Positions 26,091 through 34,350 of a DNA stretch of 64,000 nucleotides are shown one piece after another. A program made the translations under genes and the position numbers. Under the pieces are notes generated by a model. The model had not been told where the DNA came from. It searched no databases and saw nothing but the letters and a program-made list of their open reading frames with translations. The stretch lies in contig NZ_BDCA01000030.1 of assembly GCF_001613265.1 (NCBI RefSeq), positions 1-64,000 on the forward strand. The letters run 5' to 3'. Origin of the DNA: Nocardia vermiculata NBRC 100427. Lineage in GTDB: Bacteria > Actinomycetota > Actinomycetes > Mycobacteriales > Mycobacteriaceae. How positions within the stretch are numbered: the stretch's first letter is position 1; every line of letters starts with the position of its first letter.

Positions 26091-26567
26091 ATCAAACATC
26101 CCTGCCCTTCACCTTTGAAGGGTTCCTTCCAACCCCTGCCCCTCCTTCCAGGCGGGGTTCCTCCCCCCTTCCGCCCACGCCCCCCTCCGGGGGGCTGGCG
26201 GGTTCGCCGCCTCCGGCGGCCCGGTCCCACATCCGTGGGCCCGCGCTCGGTGGTGGGGGAGGGCGGCTTCGCACCCTCCCCCACCACCTCGAAGGAACGC
26301 CTTCGGCGTCCGTTTTATCGGCGACGCTGACGCGTCGCATCGGTGGTGGAAGTCGTGTGTTTATCGGAGCGTTCTCAAGGCGGCTTCAGACTGCGATCGG
26401 TCCGAGTCTGCCGCATCCGACAGGTCGAGCCCCCAGCGTGCTTTCCTGCCGCCGCAATTGTGTCCGTTGACATGCGGTTATGGCTCGGATCTGCCCCGGT
26501 TTTGGGTTACTATCGACGGGTGTCACACCGAGGTTTGCCGCTTTCAAGTCGCTGAGGTTGTTCCCAA
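26091..26567. other. Gene-free stretch with further GC hairpins
   Basis: No convincing gene is seen. Around 26180-26300 the sequence holds several short GC-rich stem-loops, for example GGTGGTGGGGGAGGG paired with CCCTCCCCCACCACC across a short loop near 26250-26290. The last 200 bases contain TTGACA at 26466 and TACTAT near 26509, but their spacing is too long for a standard promoter. Confidence 0.5.
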
Positions 26568-27227
26568 ATGCCCGATCAAGAGTCACGCACATGGACGTTC
26601 ATCGACACGATTTCCGTGGCGCCGTCGATGGTTTCTGTCGTGGATCCTGTCGTGATTCTGACCGACGCCGGTAGCGCTTTCTCGCCGCTGCACGGCGGTT
26701 GGATCTGCGATGTTGATCGGGCCCGCGCATCGGCTGTGATGCTTGCGCAGGCCGCGCGCCTGCGCCGGCGTCCCGCTGTCTCGAATCAGCAGTTCCGATT
26801 GACTGGCCCACAGTCGGGACGCCGCGCCGAGGGCGGCGTGCCCGAAGTTCAAGGCGTGCGGCTGCCAGCGCCGGGAGAGCCCGGCAGCAAGGCGATCGAA
26901 GTCCGTATCTTCTGGGCCGGGATGCAGTTGCTCGCGGACACGCGAGATCGGCTCACGAGCGAGCAAGCGGGCGAGATCGAGCGCGCTTTTCGGGCTACCT
27001 GCGGCGCAGGTTTCTACGCGCGTTCGACAGGCATCACGGAATCGGCTATCCGCGAGACGCTGACCGACGTTGTCGAGCTGGCCGAATTGCTGCTGAGTGC
27101 CCGCGACTCGCGTGCGGCATCGACGATATCTGTCAGTGGCGGGCGCGACGATGAATCCACGCGAGCGGTGGGTTTCCTGGCATCAGGATTGCCGTCCGCC
27201 GTCACGATCGAGATGCGGGAGCAGTGA
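26568..27227 (+). CDS. Hypothetical protein upstream of the relaxation protein
   Basis: The 219-residue product is soluble, with a mid-protein segment AIEVRIFWAGMQLLADTRDR and a helical C-terminus. No domain is recognised. Its stop is 3 bases before the ATG of the next gene, so the two are probably one operon. Because it lies between the hairpin region and a replication-relaxation gene, it may act in plasmid processing; this is inference. Confidence 0.6.
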   Translation: MPDQESRTWTFIDTISVAPSMVSVVDPVVILTDAGSAFSPLHGGWICDVDRARASAVMLAQAARLRRRPAVSNQQFRLTGPQSGRRAEGGVPEVQGVRLPAPGEPGSKAIEVRIFWAGMQLLADTRDRLTSEQAGEIERAFRATCGAGFYARSTGITESAIRETLTDVVELAELLLSARDSRAASTISVSGGRDDESTRAVGFLASGLPSAVTIEMREQ

Positions 27228-27230
27228 CCC

Positions 27231-27983
27231 ATGACAGTGATTTCGAAACGCGATAGCGAGTCCACAGGGAGGGCCGCGAGCCGGACGCATCCGAATCTCA
27301 CCGCGCGAGACGTGCAGGTGCTCGAATGGCTACGAGAGGTCCGTATCGCATCCTCGACGGGGCTGCGCGCCGCTTACAGCCATTTCGGCGGTGAGGAGCT
27401 GGACCAGCGGCGGTTCTCGCGCCGCGTGATCAAGCTGGAGAAGTCCGGCGTCATCGGATCGGCTTTCGTCACCCACGGACGACAGCACAAGGTGTATTGG
27501 CCCGCCGAGCGAACCTACCGTCTGGCGCGGCGCGAGCTTGCTCACGATCTGCTGTTGGCCGAGTTCTCGATATGGCTGGTTTCGCAGCGGCACGAAGGGC
27601 TAGCCCTGACCGATCATCTACCGGCGGGCAGCTGGCGTACTCCGGCGTTCACCGCGGACCATCCGCTGAACACAAAGTCCCACGCCGCCGACGGGATGCT
27701 GTGGTTGCCCGATAACAGCATCGGCCTGATGGAAATCGAGTTGTCGCCGAAGTCAGGCCGGAAACTGCGCACCGTTCTGGACTCCCACGCCGCGCGACTC
27801 GCATCGAACAGCGAGACGATCTCCGGCGTGCTCTACCTGACCACCGAGCGGGCCGGAAGGACGGTCGCGAAAGCGTGGCAGGAGTTCGGCCATGCCGTTG
27901 ACCATCCGGGCCGATTCCAAGTGCTTCACGCCGTCGATGACATCACCTTGCAACGGCTGAGCGAGCTGGCCGAATTGGGCTGA
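27231..27983 (+). CDS. Replication-relaxation family protein
   Basis: The 250-residue protein has an N-terminal winged helix (TARDVQVLEWLREVRIASST, then RRFSRRVIKLEKSGVIGSAF). A mixed domain follows, with HLPAGSW and a Glu-containing strand (SIGLMEIELSPKS). This pattern matches the replication-relaxation (Replic_Relax) family, involved in plasmid mobilisation or replication in Gram-positive bacteria. Its closeness to the large inverted repeats at 25.85-26.09 kb suggests they are its target. Confidence 0.7.
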   Translation: MTVISKRDSESTGRAASRTHPNLTARDVQVLEWLREVRIASSTGLRAAYSHFGGEELDQRRFSRRVIKLEKSGVIGSAFVTHGRQHKVYWPAERTYRLARRELAHDLLLAEFSIWLVSQRHEGLALTDHLPAGSWRTPAFTADHPLNTKSHAADGMLWLPDNSIGLMEIELSPKSGRKLRTVLDSHAARLASNSETISGVLYLTTERAGRTVAKAWQEFGHAVDHPGRFQVLHAVDDITLQRLSELAELG

Positions 27984-28005
27984 ACACGGCGAGAGGATCA
28001 CCGTC

Positions 28006-28485
28006 ATGACGGCCATCTATCGGGAGCCGAGTTCGGCGCAGCTTCAGCTGTGGGACGAGCCCCCGGCCGTGCCAGTCGAGGAGCGGGCCCCGGCCGGATA
28101 TCGGCCGGGCCGAACCCGAGCGGCCGCGCGCTGCCCGTCGTGCCAGCACCGGGCCGCCAGCGCCGCCGAGGACGCGCGAATGCGCGCCGATATGGGCGTG
28201 CTCTGGCTGCACCCCGACCCGGCCGCACCGGACGGTGTCCGCGAGGCGGCCCACTGCCGGCACTGCCAGCCCCGGCAGGTCGCCGATACCGAATGCGTCC
28301 GATGCCTCGAAGGCGGGCCGCTGCTCGCCGACCAGTTCGCCGCGGACTCGGCAGCGGGCCGGGTGCCGGCCGAAGTCACGGCCTGGCTCGCGCGCCACGG
28401 ATGGCACACCGCCGACGGGCCCCTGATCTGCCCCAACCACCACCAGGGCCAGAGCTACCGCGACACCAAGCCCTACCGCACCTAG
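28006..28485 (+). CDS. Four-Cys-cluster (zinc-ribbon-like) protein
   Basis: The 159-residue protein has ordered Cys/His pairs: CPSC, CRHC, CVRC and CPNH (spread over residues 40-150). They are separated by conserved spacers including GVLWLHPDP and GGPLLADQF. The same order and spacers occur in the C-terminal tail of the serine resolvase at 44643-45950. Its metal-binding function is inferred from the Cys pattern. It lies 22 bases after the relaxation-like gene on the same strand. Confidence 0.7.
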   Translation: MTAIYREPSSAQLQLWDEPPAVPVEERAPAGYRPGRTRAAARCPSCQHRAASAAEDARMRADMGVLWLHPDPAAPDGVREAAHCRHCQPRQVADTECVRCLEGGPLLADQFAADSAAGRVPAEVTAWLARHGWHTADGPLICPNHHQGQSYRDTKPYRT

Positions 28486-28856
28486 CGCAGCTCCCGCAGG
28501 CTCACCACCCAGCCGAGGCCAGCTGAAGGCGGTTCCGTCCCAGCCGACCGCCCGGCGTGCGGACCGCGGCCGCGCGCCGACAAAACGCTGACCAGCACGA
28601 TTTCACCGGTAGAGCACTCATCGGCGCACCCCGCCACCCGGCGCGGACCCTGGCCAGCCGGATTCCCGCCCCGAAGCTGGACTGAGCCACGATGCCCGAC
28701 CCCCGGCCCTCACCGACAAGGCCGAACATGTCTCCGCTGCGCTCCGAGCCTTGCCAGCGCCACCGGCCGCCGTGCCGCGTCGCCTGCGTCCAACACCGGA
28801 AGCGGGAGATCCAGCAGGGCCCAGGCCCCGAGCCCGCCGAACACCAGGGAGCCACC
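28486..28856. other. 371-base gap without a clear gene
   Basis: I see no convincing frame, hairpin or promoter. The only distinct signals are a purine-rich stretch and a short GGGAG element ahead of the SSB start. Confidence 0.4.
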
Positions 28857-29231
28857 ATGAGCGCCGTCACCATCGAAATCACCGGCCACCTCGCCGCCGA
28901 CCCCGCCGAACTCCGCATCACCCCGACCGGAGAGTCCGTCACCAGCTTCACCGTCATCGGCAACGACCGCCGCCGCGACGACAGCGGCGAATGGGTCGAT
29001 GCCCGGACCACCAGCATCCGCGTCACGGTCTGGAAAGCCCTGGCCGAGCACGTGGCCGACACCCTGACCAAGGGAACCCTGGTCACCGTCACCGGCGATC
29101 GGCTCACCGCGGACCTGTGGACCGACCGCGACGGCCAGCCCCGCGCCACCCTCGAGATGCGCGGCGTCCGCGTCGGCGTCGAGCTGGCGACCCAAACCGC
29201 CAAGGTCATCCGAGCCCCGCGTCCGGCCTGA
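28857..29231 (+). CDS. ssb: Plasmid single-stranded DNA-binding protein
   Basis: The 124-residue protein has an OB-fold SSB pattern (VTIEITGHLAADPAELRITP, then TSFTVIGNDRR, VTVWKALAEHVADTLTKG and VTVTGD). It ends RAPRPA, with no acidic DDDIPF-type C-terminal tail, so it may not recruit the usual host SSB partners. Plasmid SSBs of this sort protect transferred single strands. ATG 28857 is chosen because the OB fold starts at once. Confidence 0.88.
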   Translation: MSAVTIEITGHLAADPAELRITPTGESVTSFTVIGNDRRRDDSGEWVDARTTSIRVTVWKALAEHVADTLTKGTLVTVTGDRLTADLWTDRDGQPRATLEMRGVRVGVELATQTAKVIRAPRPA

Positions 29232-29283
29232 CCCGGCCGTTCACGACGCCCGGCCGGTAGCCGGCCGGGCCCGCCCGACAGAA

Positions 29284-29319
29284 GTGAGTCGGCCCCCGGT
29301 GCACCGGGGGCCGACTCAC
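29284..29319. terminator. Perfect 36-base palindrome after ssb
   Basis: GTGAGTCGGCCCCCGGTG is followed directly by its exact complement, giving an 18-pair stem without a spacer, 52 bases after ssb. It is most likely a bidirectional terminator; a protein-binding site is the alternative. Confidence 0.75.
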
Positions 29320-29504
29320 GTTCTCGCTCCCAAACGGGAGCGACGGCGAGTTGGAAGCACCACTTCCTTGGTCTGGGCGCATGGCGCGCAGATTCTTGGC
29401 CACTCACCGATAGCCGATGCCGAACACCGTAGCGCCGCAGACCACATTCCCGGAGCAGGACTCGCGGCGGAACCGGTCACGTCGCCGCGAGATGCGCGCC
29501 CCCT

Positions 29505-29806
29505 GCCGGGTCCGGACCACCGCAAGGGCGGCCAGCTGAGGAATCCGGCCCACGGGGGCCGGATCGGGAACGGATCTTCTTTTCCCTTCTGGCCTTCCGA
29601 TTTTGACCGGCGGTGCCCTTCGCGCAACCCGCCGCTGCGCTCCGCTTGGGCCTGCGGCCGACGAAGAACTTTCCCTACCGCGGTCGCTGCGCTCCCTGGA
29701 AACTTCCCCGCCCGACGGGTTGCACTCGAGGCCCCTCATACCGGTCCAACTCTCCCTTGCCAGAAGGGCAAAGAAAGCGGTCGGGGCCACCCGGCCGCGA
29801 GAGCCG
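29505..29806. repeat. Structured ~300-base repeat, copy A
   Basis: This gene-free element is similar over its whole length to 30396-30692. Nested arms pair at 29584-29593/29759-29768, 29605-29610/29741-29746 and 29624-29631/29716-29723. Each copy stands directly upstream of a small plasmid gene. Confidence 0.75.
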
Positions 29807-29814
29807 GTGAGGCT

Positions 29815-29837
29815 CTGGACCGTTGGAGCCGGTCCAG
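29815..29837. terminator. Short hairpin before the DUF6573-like gene
   Basis: CTGGACCG and CGGTCCAG pair around TTGGAGC, the same loop as at 23869 and 31451. It may attenuate the following gene or end the repeat element's transcript. Confidence 0.5.
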
Positions 29838-29870
29838 GGAATCGTCCCGCGAGGAACGGAGCAAAACCCG

Positions 29871-30269
29871 ATGTCAGACAACATTTTCGGCGAAGTCATC
29901 CACGCCTACACCCGCGCCGAGGCCCTGGCCGACGGCTTCATGCACGACATCAGCGAACTGGCCAGCGAATACGGATTCCGCTATCCGGTCCACGTCGCCC
30001 AGTACGCATGGGCCGAGGCGATCTCCTGGCCGCACACCGGCGCCTGCCAGGACGAAACCGGCCGCGCATGGGATGTGCTGACCATGGCCCGACTCGCCCT
30101 CCAGGCCGCAATCCGGCGCGGCGTCACCTCCGGGCCCGTGCGGTTCACCGTCGTACGGATCACCGAGCCCGACCGGACCGACCCGGAGCCGATCACGCTG
30201 GAAATCGAGCTGGGCCCCGGCGACCAAGGCGAACCGGTGTTCACGATCACCGCAGGCCCCGACCGGTAG
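29871..30269 (+). CDS. DUF6573-like plasmid protein
   Basis: The 132-residue protein begins MSDNIFGEVIHAYTRAEALA and continues with a helix-strand pattern including WDVLTMARLALQAAIR. This resembles a family often seen on actinobacterial plasmids and ICEs (DUF6573, from memory). GAGGAACGGAG precedes ATG 29871. Function is unknown. It is the first of a series of small accessory genes, many apparently expressed separately. Confidence 0.7.
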   Translation: MSDNIFGEVIHAYTRAEALADGFMHDISELASEYGFRYPVHVAQYAWAEAISWPHTGACQDETGRAWDVLTMARLALQAAIRRGVTSGPVRFTVVRITEPDRTDPEPITLEIELGPGDQGEPVFTITAGPDR

Positions 30270-30395
30270 CCCGCCCGCGCGGGGAGGCATCGGCATACCG
30301 CCGCCGAGGCCTCCCCACCCGGCTCCATTCCGACCGGATGCGCACCGCGGGCGGTGCGGGCCTCTCTGCGGTCGGCCGGCAAAGAGTGCGACCCC

Positions 30396-30692
30396 TCCGG
30401 GGATCGGGCCACCGCAAGGGCGACCGGCTGAGGAACCGGCCTGGCGGCCGGACTGAAAAAGAGTTCTTTTCGCCTTCTGGCCTTCCGATTTTGACCGGCG
30501 TCCACCTCCGCGCAAGCCCTAACTCCGCTCCGCTCCGGCCTACGGCGCCAGAAACTTTTCCCAAACGCGGTCGCTGCGCTCCCAGGGAAAACTTTCCGGC
30601 CCAGGGCTTGCACTCCGGCGGCCTCCTGCCGGTCCAACTCTCCATGCCAGAAGGCGAAAAAAACGGTCGGAGCCACCCGGCCGCGAGAGTCA
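30396..30692. repeat. Structured ~300-base repeat, copy B
   Basis: The element aligns with 29505-29806. Its paired arms (30471-30481/30646-30656, 30493-30499/30628-30634 and 30512-30519/30604-30611) carry compensating base changes relative to copy A. It lies just before the gene at 30702. Confidence 0.75.
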
Positions 30693-30701
30693 GGAGCCGA
30701 A

Positions 30702-31142
30702 GTGCCAGTTACGAACACCACCACCGCGAGCGCCGTCAAGGGCCTCACGCTGCACGTCTACCGCAACGCAGCAGCCGAGATGGACCACACCAACGGCGGA
30801 ATCACCGCCACCGCAACCCGCGTGACCCTGGTCGGAATCAGCGTCGAAGATCTGGGCGGCGAGGTTACCCGCCTGCCCGACTGGCAGGTATCGACCCCCA
30901 CCGAAGACGCCCCGCCCGTGGTCGCCGTGGTCAACCGCCGGTGGAACGGGACCGCCCGTTACGCCTTCCTCGCCCCGGCCGAGATCCGAGACAACGAAAT
31001 CCAGCGGCCGCCCGCAGGCCGGTACATGTTCGGCGGCAACTACGCCGCCACCCATGACAGCCGATTCCGAAACGCGCTGTCTTACTACCTCAACAACGAG
31101 GGCCCCGACGTGTTGCGCGTCCACGACCGTACCGAACTGTAA
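30702..31142 (+). CDS. Hypothetical small plasmid protein
   Basis: The 146-residue product (GTG 30702, AGGAGCC upstream) is rich in strands and ends with a Tyr/Asn-rich helix (SYYLNNEGPDVLRVHD). No domain is recognised. It directly follows structured repeat B and precedes another small gene at 31187. Confidence 0.6.
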   Translation: MPVTNTTTASAVKGLTLHVYRNAAAEMDHTNGGITATATRVTLVGISVEDLGGEVTRLPDWQVSTPTEDAPPVVAVVNRRWNGTARYAFLAPAEIRDNEIQRPPAGRYMFGGNYAATHDSRFRNALSYYLNNEGPDVLRVHDRTEL

Positions 31143-31186
31143 CCCACCACCCCGGCCGAGAGCCGAACACAGAAGGGAAAACCGAA

Positions 31187-31423
31187 ATGCAATACATGAA
31201 GGTCGAGACCGCCGGAGACGTTCGCCGATGGGACAGCTACATCGTTGCCGTGCCCGACGATTGGGACGCCGACGCCGAGAACAGTGACCGCCAGCTGCGC
31301 GACCTGATCGCACTCGGCAAGGGAAAGCACCAAGGCACCGATTACGAAGGCGAATACGATCCCGTCCCGCCCGACGAATTCGAGATCAGCGAATTCGAGC
31401 CGACCCAGGCCCCCGCGGAATAG
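31187..31423 (+). CDS. Hypothetical small acidic protein
   Basis: The 78-residue product is strongly acidic (about one residue in four is Asp or Glu). It has an N-terminal strand pair and a disordered C-terminus ending PTQAPAE. It has an AGAAGGG ribosome site and ends just before a terminator. DNA mimicry would fit its charge, but nothing proves it. Confidence 0.6.
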   Translation: MQYMKVETAGDVRRWDSYIVAVPDDWDADAENSDRQLRDLIALGKGKHQGTDYEGEYDPVPPDEFEISEFEPTQAPAE

Positions 31424-31441
31424 CACCGGATAAAGCAAGAA

Positions 31442-31466
31442 CCCGGACGGTTGGAGCCCGTCCGGG
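31442..31466. terminator. Terminator hairpin
   Basis: CCCGGACGG and CCGTCCGGG pair perfectly around TTGGAGC, 18 bases after the acidic gene. The hairpin belongs to the same loop class as 23856 and 29815. Confidence 0.8.
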
Positions 31467-31685
31467 GTCTTGCCTATCCACTGTAGGCCAACCGCCGGCA
31501 CCACCGGATTTCGCGCGGGGCGCGGCCGCGCGGGGCGCGTCCGCGCCGCGGCGGTCTCGACCCAGCCCCGCGCCGCGATCCAGCCCTACCGCCACCGTGC
31601 AACCCTCGGACAGGACCCGGTAGCCGACCGGGCACCGAACCCGAGTGCACGAGAAGTCGCGCTCAAACAGGCGAGGTGTCGATCC
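31467..31685. other. Gap with no clear gene
   Basis: This GC-rich stretch lies between converging transcription units. I see no gene, and no hairpin beyond the terminator at its left edge. Confidence 0.4.
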
Positions 31686-32417
31686 TCAGACACTGTCCAC
31701 GTACTCGCGCGATACGCCCCGCGGCGTCAACCGCTGATCCCCCGGATACAACCCCAACCCCGGCAACTGAGAATCGATCTCAGCACGGGTCAACGGGGCC
31801 GACACCGGTGCCAAACTCACTCGACCCTCCAAATCCACCCACTGCCCCTCCGGATCAACCGTGCGAACACGAACCACACGGCCGGCCTCCACATACACCA
31901 CACCCCGAAGACGCTCCCGCCGATCCAGCGAGATCCGGGCCTGCGGCTCCGCCAACCGCCGATCAATCTCCCACTCCGGATCAACAGCACCAACGAACTC
32001 GCCAGCCAGCTTCTTCACCATCCGCGCCGACCGATACGCCACCAACACACACCCCCGAGCCGGCACCGGTTGCAGCAACTCCGGCAAATCCCACCGCAGA
32101 AAAGCCTCACGCGCCCACCCATACGGCGCGATCACCGCCGCATCGGAATACACCGTCACCGTCACATGACGACCCCGCTCCAACTTCTCCCGCAACACCC
32201 GCAACGCCGGCCGCGCCGCCCGCGAATTCATCGGCTCATCAATCACAGAATCCGGCACCGGAACCACCTCCCGACCCTGCGACCACACCCCCTCAGACAT
32301 CAACACCCCCACCGGGCGATCCCACCACGCCACCACCGTCGCCTCACCATCGCGATACGCCCGCGATAACTCAGCCGACAGATGATTCCGCAGGTAGTCA
32401 TACTCGATCACACGCAT
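31686..32417 (-). CDS. Protein with a Phd/YefM-like N-terminus
   Basis: From ATG 32417 (GTAAGGAG upstream) the 243-residue product opens RVIEYDYLRNHLSAELSRAY and then DGEATVVAWWDRPVGVLM, the pattern of Phd/YefM antitoxin-type DNA-binding domains. The rest (about residues 60-243) is not recognised and includes a second VLVAYRS strand. Its own promoter region carries two GCGTAA-type tandem boxes, so it is a candidate regulator of the promoters that share them. No toxin gene is adjacent on the same strand. Confidence 0.6.
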   Translation of the reverse strand: MRVIEYDYLRNHLSAELSRAYRDGEATVVAWWDRPVGVLMSEGVWSQGREVVPVPDSVIDEPMNSRAARPALRVLREKLERGRHVTVTVYSDAAVIAPYGWAREAFLRWDLPELLQPVPARGCVLVAYRSARMVKKLAGEFVGAVDPEWEIDRRLAEPQARISLDRRERLRGVVYVEAGRVVRVRTVDPEGQWVDLEGRVSLAPVSAPLTRAEIDSQLPGLGLYPGDQRLTPRGVSREYVDSV

Positions 32418-32430
32418 ACGCACATTCTCC

Positions 32431-32445
32431 TTACGCACCTGACGC
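32431..32445 (-). promoter_or_regulatory. Second GCGTAA-type tandem box in the leader of the 31686 gene
   Basis: On the minus strand GCGTCAGGTGCGTAAGG places two half-boxes 9 bases apart directly over the ribosome site. This position would allow the gene's own product to limit its translation or transcription. Confidence 0.5.
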
Positions 32446-32524
32446 ACAAGCCGCCGCGATCGGGCAGTGAATCAAGCAAACTCGATGGATAACTCACTGG
32501 AATCGCACCCCTTCCGACGCCGAC

Positions 32525-32555
32525 TCTAAAGAGTAAAATCTTACGCAAATTACGC
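32525..32555 (-). promoter_or_regulatory. GCGTAA tandem-box promoter (reverse copy)
   Basis: On the minus strand two GCGTAA half-boxes (32555-32550 and 32546-32541) are 9 bases apart. They are followed after 10 bases by TTTAGA in the -10 position, the same geometry as the promoters at 33177, 33479, 34290 and 35778. Confidence 0.65.
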
Positions 32556-32810
32556 GCCTTATGCAAATATGGGTGAGGCCATCGGCCGAGACGAGACAAC
32601 CACCTCACTTGCCGTACCAAGAGAAGACGCATCAGAGCTACCGCGACACCGCGCCCTCCCGGACCTCCGCCGCTCCCGCACAATCACCGTGGCAGCCGTG
32701 GTGCGTTCGGCGGGGTCACCCTCAGCCGCACCTACTACCCGATCAGCCACGGCAGCCCTAGGGGGCCGCCGATCGCGAGCAAAGCTCGCGCGGAGTCCGG
32801 GGCCTGGGAA

Positions 32811-32979
32811 GTGGTGGAGTCCCTTCGATCGACCTAGACGCAGTGGTCTATCACCCCGGAACCCGGCAATCCAGGGCGCCTTCGGCGTCGCTGACGCGAT
32901 GGCGCAAGCGCCACCCTGGACAGCCGGAACCCGGGGTGATCGGAGACGACCACTAGGCCGATCGAAGGGACTCCACCAC
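32811..32979. repeat. Large nested hairpin in a gene-free region
   Basis: Arms 32811-32831 and 32959-32979 are perfect 21-base complements (GTGGTGGAGTCCCTTCGATC and on). Further nested pairs are AGTGGTC/GACCACT, TCACCCCGG (32851)/CCGGGGTGA (32931) and TCCAGGG (32870)/CCCTGGA (32914). The structure spans 169 bases. An open frame crossing it (32569-33012) has no coding character. Confidence 0.8.
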
Positions 32980-33176
32980 CACCGCACCCGCGCTGCGCGT
33001 GCCGGCCCCTGACGCCGATCGCAACCTGACGGTTGCGGCGGGGGGCTCCGCCCCGCCGAGCCCCCCGCTCCTCGCCGGAGGGGCAGGCGCTCCCGAAGGA
33101 ACGGGCCGCGAAAAGTCAAGCTAGACAACACAATAGCGGGTGACATGCCCCACAACCACAAACAACCCTCCCTATT
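32980..33176. other. Gap between the nested hairpin and the 33237 promoter
   Basis: No gene is visible. A short palindromic GC run (GGGGGGCTCCGCCCC, near 33040) is present, followed by AT-richer DNA leading to the GCGTAA promoter. Confidence 0.4.
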
Positions 33177-33208
33177 GCGTAATGTGCGTAAGAAATGCTA
33201 TTATAGAT
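33177..33208 (+). promoter_or_regulatory. GCGTAA tandem-box promoter 1
   Basis: GCGTAA half-boxes at 33177 and 33186 (9-base spacing) are followed by TATAGAT at 33202 as the -10 element. The gene at 33237 begins 29 bases downstream. Confidence 0.7.
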
Positions 33209-33236
33209 ACATAAGGCAGAGAGGGAGGCAGACACA

Positions 33237-33458
33237 ATGAGCAACACAGCAACTATCGAGGTTCAGGAATACCAGACCATCCAGGGGGACACCGCCTACT
33301 GCGTCACCAACGGCACAATAAACGTGCTGATCACCCCGCCCGGAATCGGCAACACTCGGTGGGAAGTCTGGAAATCCGACAGCATCGCCACCATCGCCCG
33401 CACCGCTACCGCCGAACAGGGCATTGCCCGAGCCCGAACCTGGCTCGCCGCCCACTAG
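33237..33458 (+). CDS. Hypothetical 73-residue protein under a GCGTAA promoter
   Basis: The product is a small beta-rich protein with a helical end (EQGIARARTWLAAH). ATG 33237 has GAGGGAGG upstream. The sequence is not recognised. It is the first of four consecutive units separated by GCGTAA promoters. Confidence 0.6.
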   Translation: MSNTATIEVQEYQTIQGDTAYCVTNGTINVLITPPGIGNTRWEVWKSDSIATIARTATAEQGIARARTWLAAH

Positions 33459-33478
33459 CCCCAGAAAGCCGAAAATTT

Positions 33479-33508
33479 GCGTAAAGTGCGTAAGATTTGA
33501 AATATAGA
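33479..33508 (+). promoter_or_regulatory. GCGTAA tandem-box promoter 2
   Basis: GCGTAA half-boxes at 33479 and 33488 are followed by TATAGA at 33503, ahead of the gene at 33527. Confidence 0.7.
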
Positions 33509-33526
33509 AACTAAGGAGCGTGAATA

Positions 33527-33877
33527 ATGGCTATCACCACAACCCCCATCGATTTCGGTCAAGCCCTGCACATTCTCGACGGAAGCATCCACGTCGAATA
33601 CCGAGACGGCAAATACGTGTGTAGCCGCCCCATGGCAGGAAAAGGCGGATCAATCGAATTCAGCCCCCACGGTGGCCACCTCTACAACAACGGCGAACGC
33701 ATCGGCACGATCTACCTGGACGACACCGACACCGCCGAATATTACCGCCCCTACTGGTCGCAACACATCACACGCCCGTGCGAATGCGGACACGGAGAAA
33801 TCGCCGATTCTGTAACCCAGCACTTCACCACCGCAATAGAAACAATCGCCGACGCAACACGCACGCTGGTTTGCTAA
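33527..33877 (+). CDS. Hypothetical protein under a GCGTAA promoter
   Basis: The 116-residue product is strand-rich (VEYRDGKYVCSRP, then GSIEFSPHGGHLYNN) and carries a C-terminal CECGH motif that could bind a metal. CTAAGGAG precedes ATG 33527. It is probably co-transcribed with the gene at 33918. The family is unknown. Confidence 0.6.
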   Translation: MAITTTPIDFGQALHILDGSIHVEYRDGKYVCSRPMAGKGGSIEFSPHGGHLYNNGERIGTIYLDDTDTAEYYRPYWSQHITRPCECGHGEIADSVTQHFTTAIETIADATRTLVC

Positions 33878-33917
33878 TCGACCACACCATTCGCCCTACT
33901 CGAGGAGTCTCGAACCC

Positions 33918-34265
33918 ATGTCGACACACAGTCTCGCCCCGGCGGTCGCCGCATCCATCATCGACGCACACGCACCCGAGCTGGCACTACTGGCCGAGAT
34001 AGGCGCCGCGCCGCACATCGTCGCCACCGGCGGCGGCTGCCACGCAATCGAATTCGACGCCACCCCGTCCGGGTCGCTGTATCTCCTGCTGACCACCGAA
34101 GACCACCAGCTAGCTACCAGCCGCGCCGAAATACAGTCCTGGTGCCTGAGCATCTACGACCGCGCCGAAGACGACGCGTGGAAGACATGGGCCGAGGCCG
34201 ACACGTTCCGGGCCGCCTACCGCGCCGTCTGGCGCGCCTACTTCACCGCCGATCACATCGAATAA
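33918..34265 (+). CDS. Hypothetical 115-residue protein
   Basis: The product has an Ala-rich helical start (APAVAASIIDAHAPELALLA), a beta section (HAIEFDATPSGSLYLLLTTE) and a Trp-rich helical end. CGAGGAG lies 13 bases upstream of ATG 33918. No recognised domain is present. It follows the 33527 gene by 40 bases on the same transcript. Confidence 0.6.
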   Translation: MSTHSLAPAVAASIIDAHAPELALLAEIGAAPHIVATGGGCHAIEFDATPSGSLYLLLTTEDHQLATSRAEIQSWCLSIYDRAEDDAWKTWAEADTFRAAYRAVWRAYFTADHIE

Positions 34266-34289
34266 TCGCCGAGCGCACTTGCCAATAGC

Positions 34290-34319
34290 GCGTAAGGTGC
34301 GTAAGATAATATTTATAGA
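34290..34319 (+). promoter_or_regulatory. GCGTAA tandem-box promoter 3
   Basis: GCGTAA half-boxes at 34290 and 34299 are followed by TATAGA at 34314, ahead of the ArdC-like gene at 34351. Confidence 0.7.
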
Positions 34320-34350
34320 AACACCGCGACGAACAGGGAGTGAACGAGTA

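Noticed and set aside
25913..26470. A 185-codon frame after lsr2
   Set aside because: It consists of the inverted repeats and GC hairpins, with no ribosome site or recognisable protein pattern.
29603..31057. A 484-codon plus-strand frame
   Set aside because: It crosses both structured repeats and two small genes in another frame. The product is Arg/Pro-rich without domains.
32569..33012. A 147-codon frame near the GCGTAA region
   Set aside because: It runs through the nested hairpin at 32811-32979, lacks a ribosome site and encodes mirror-like segments produced by the inverted repeats.
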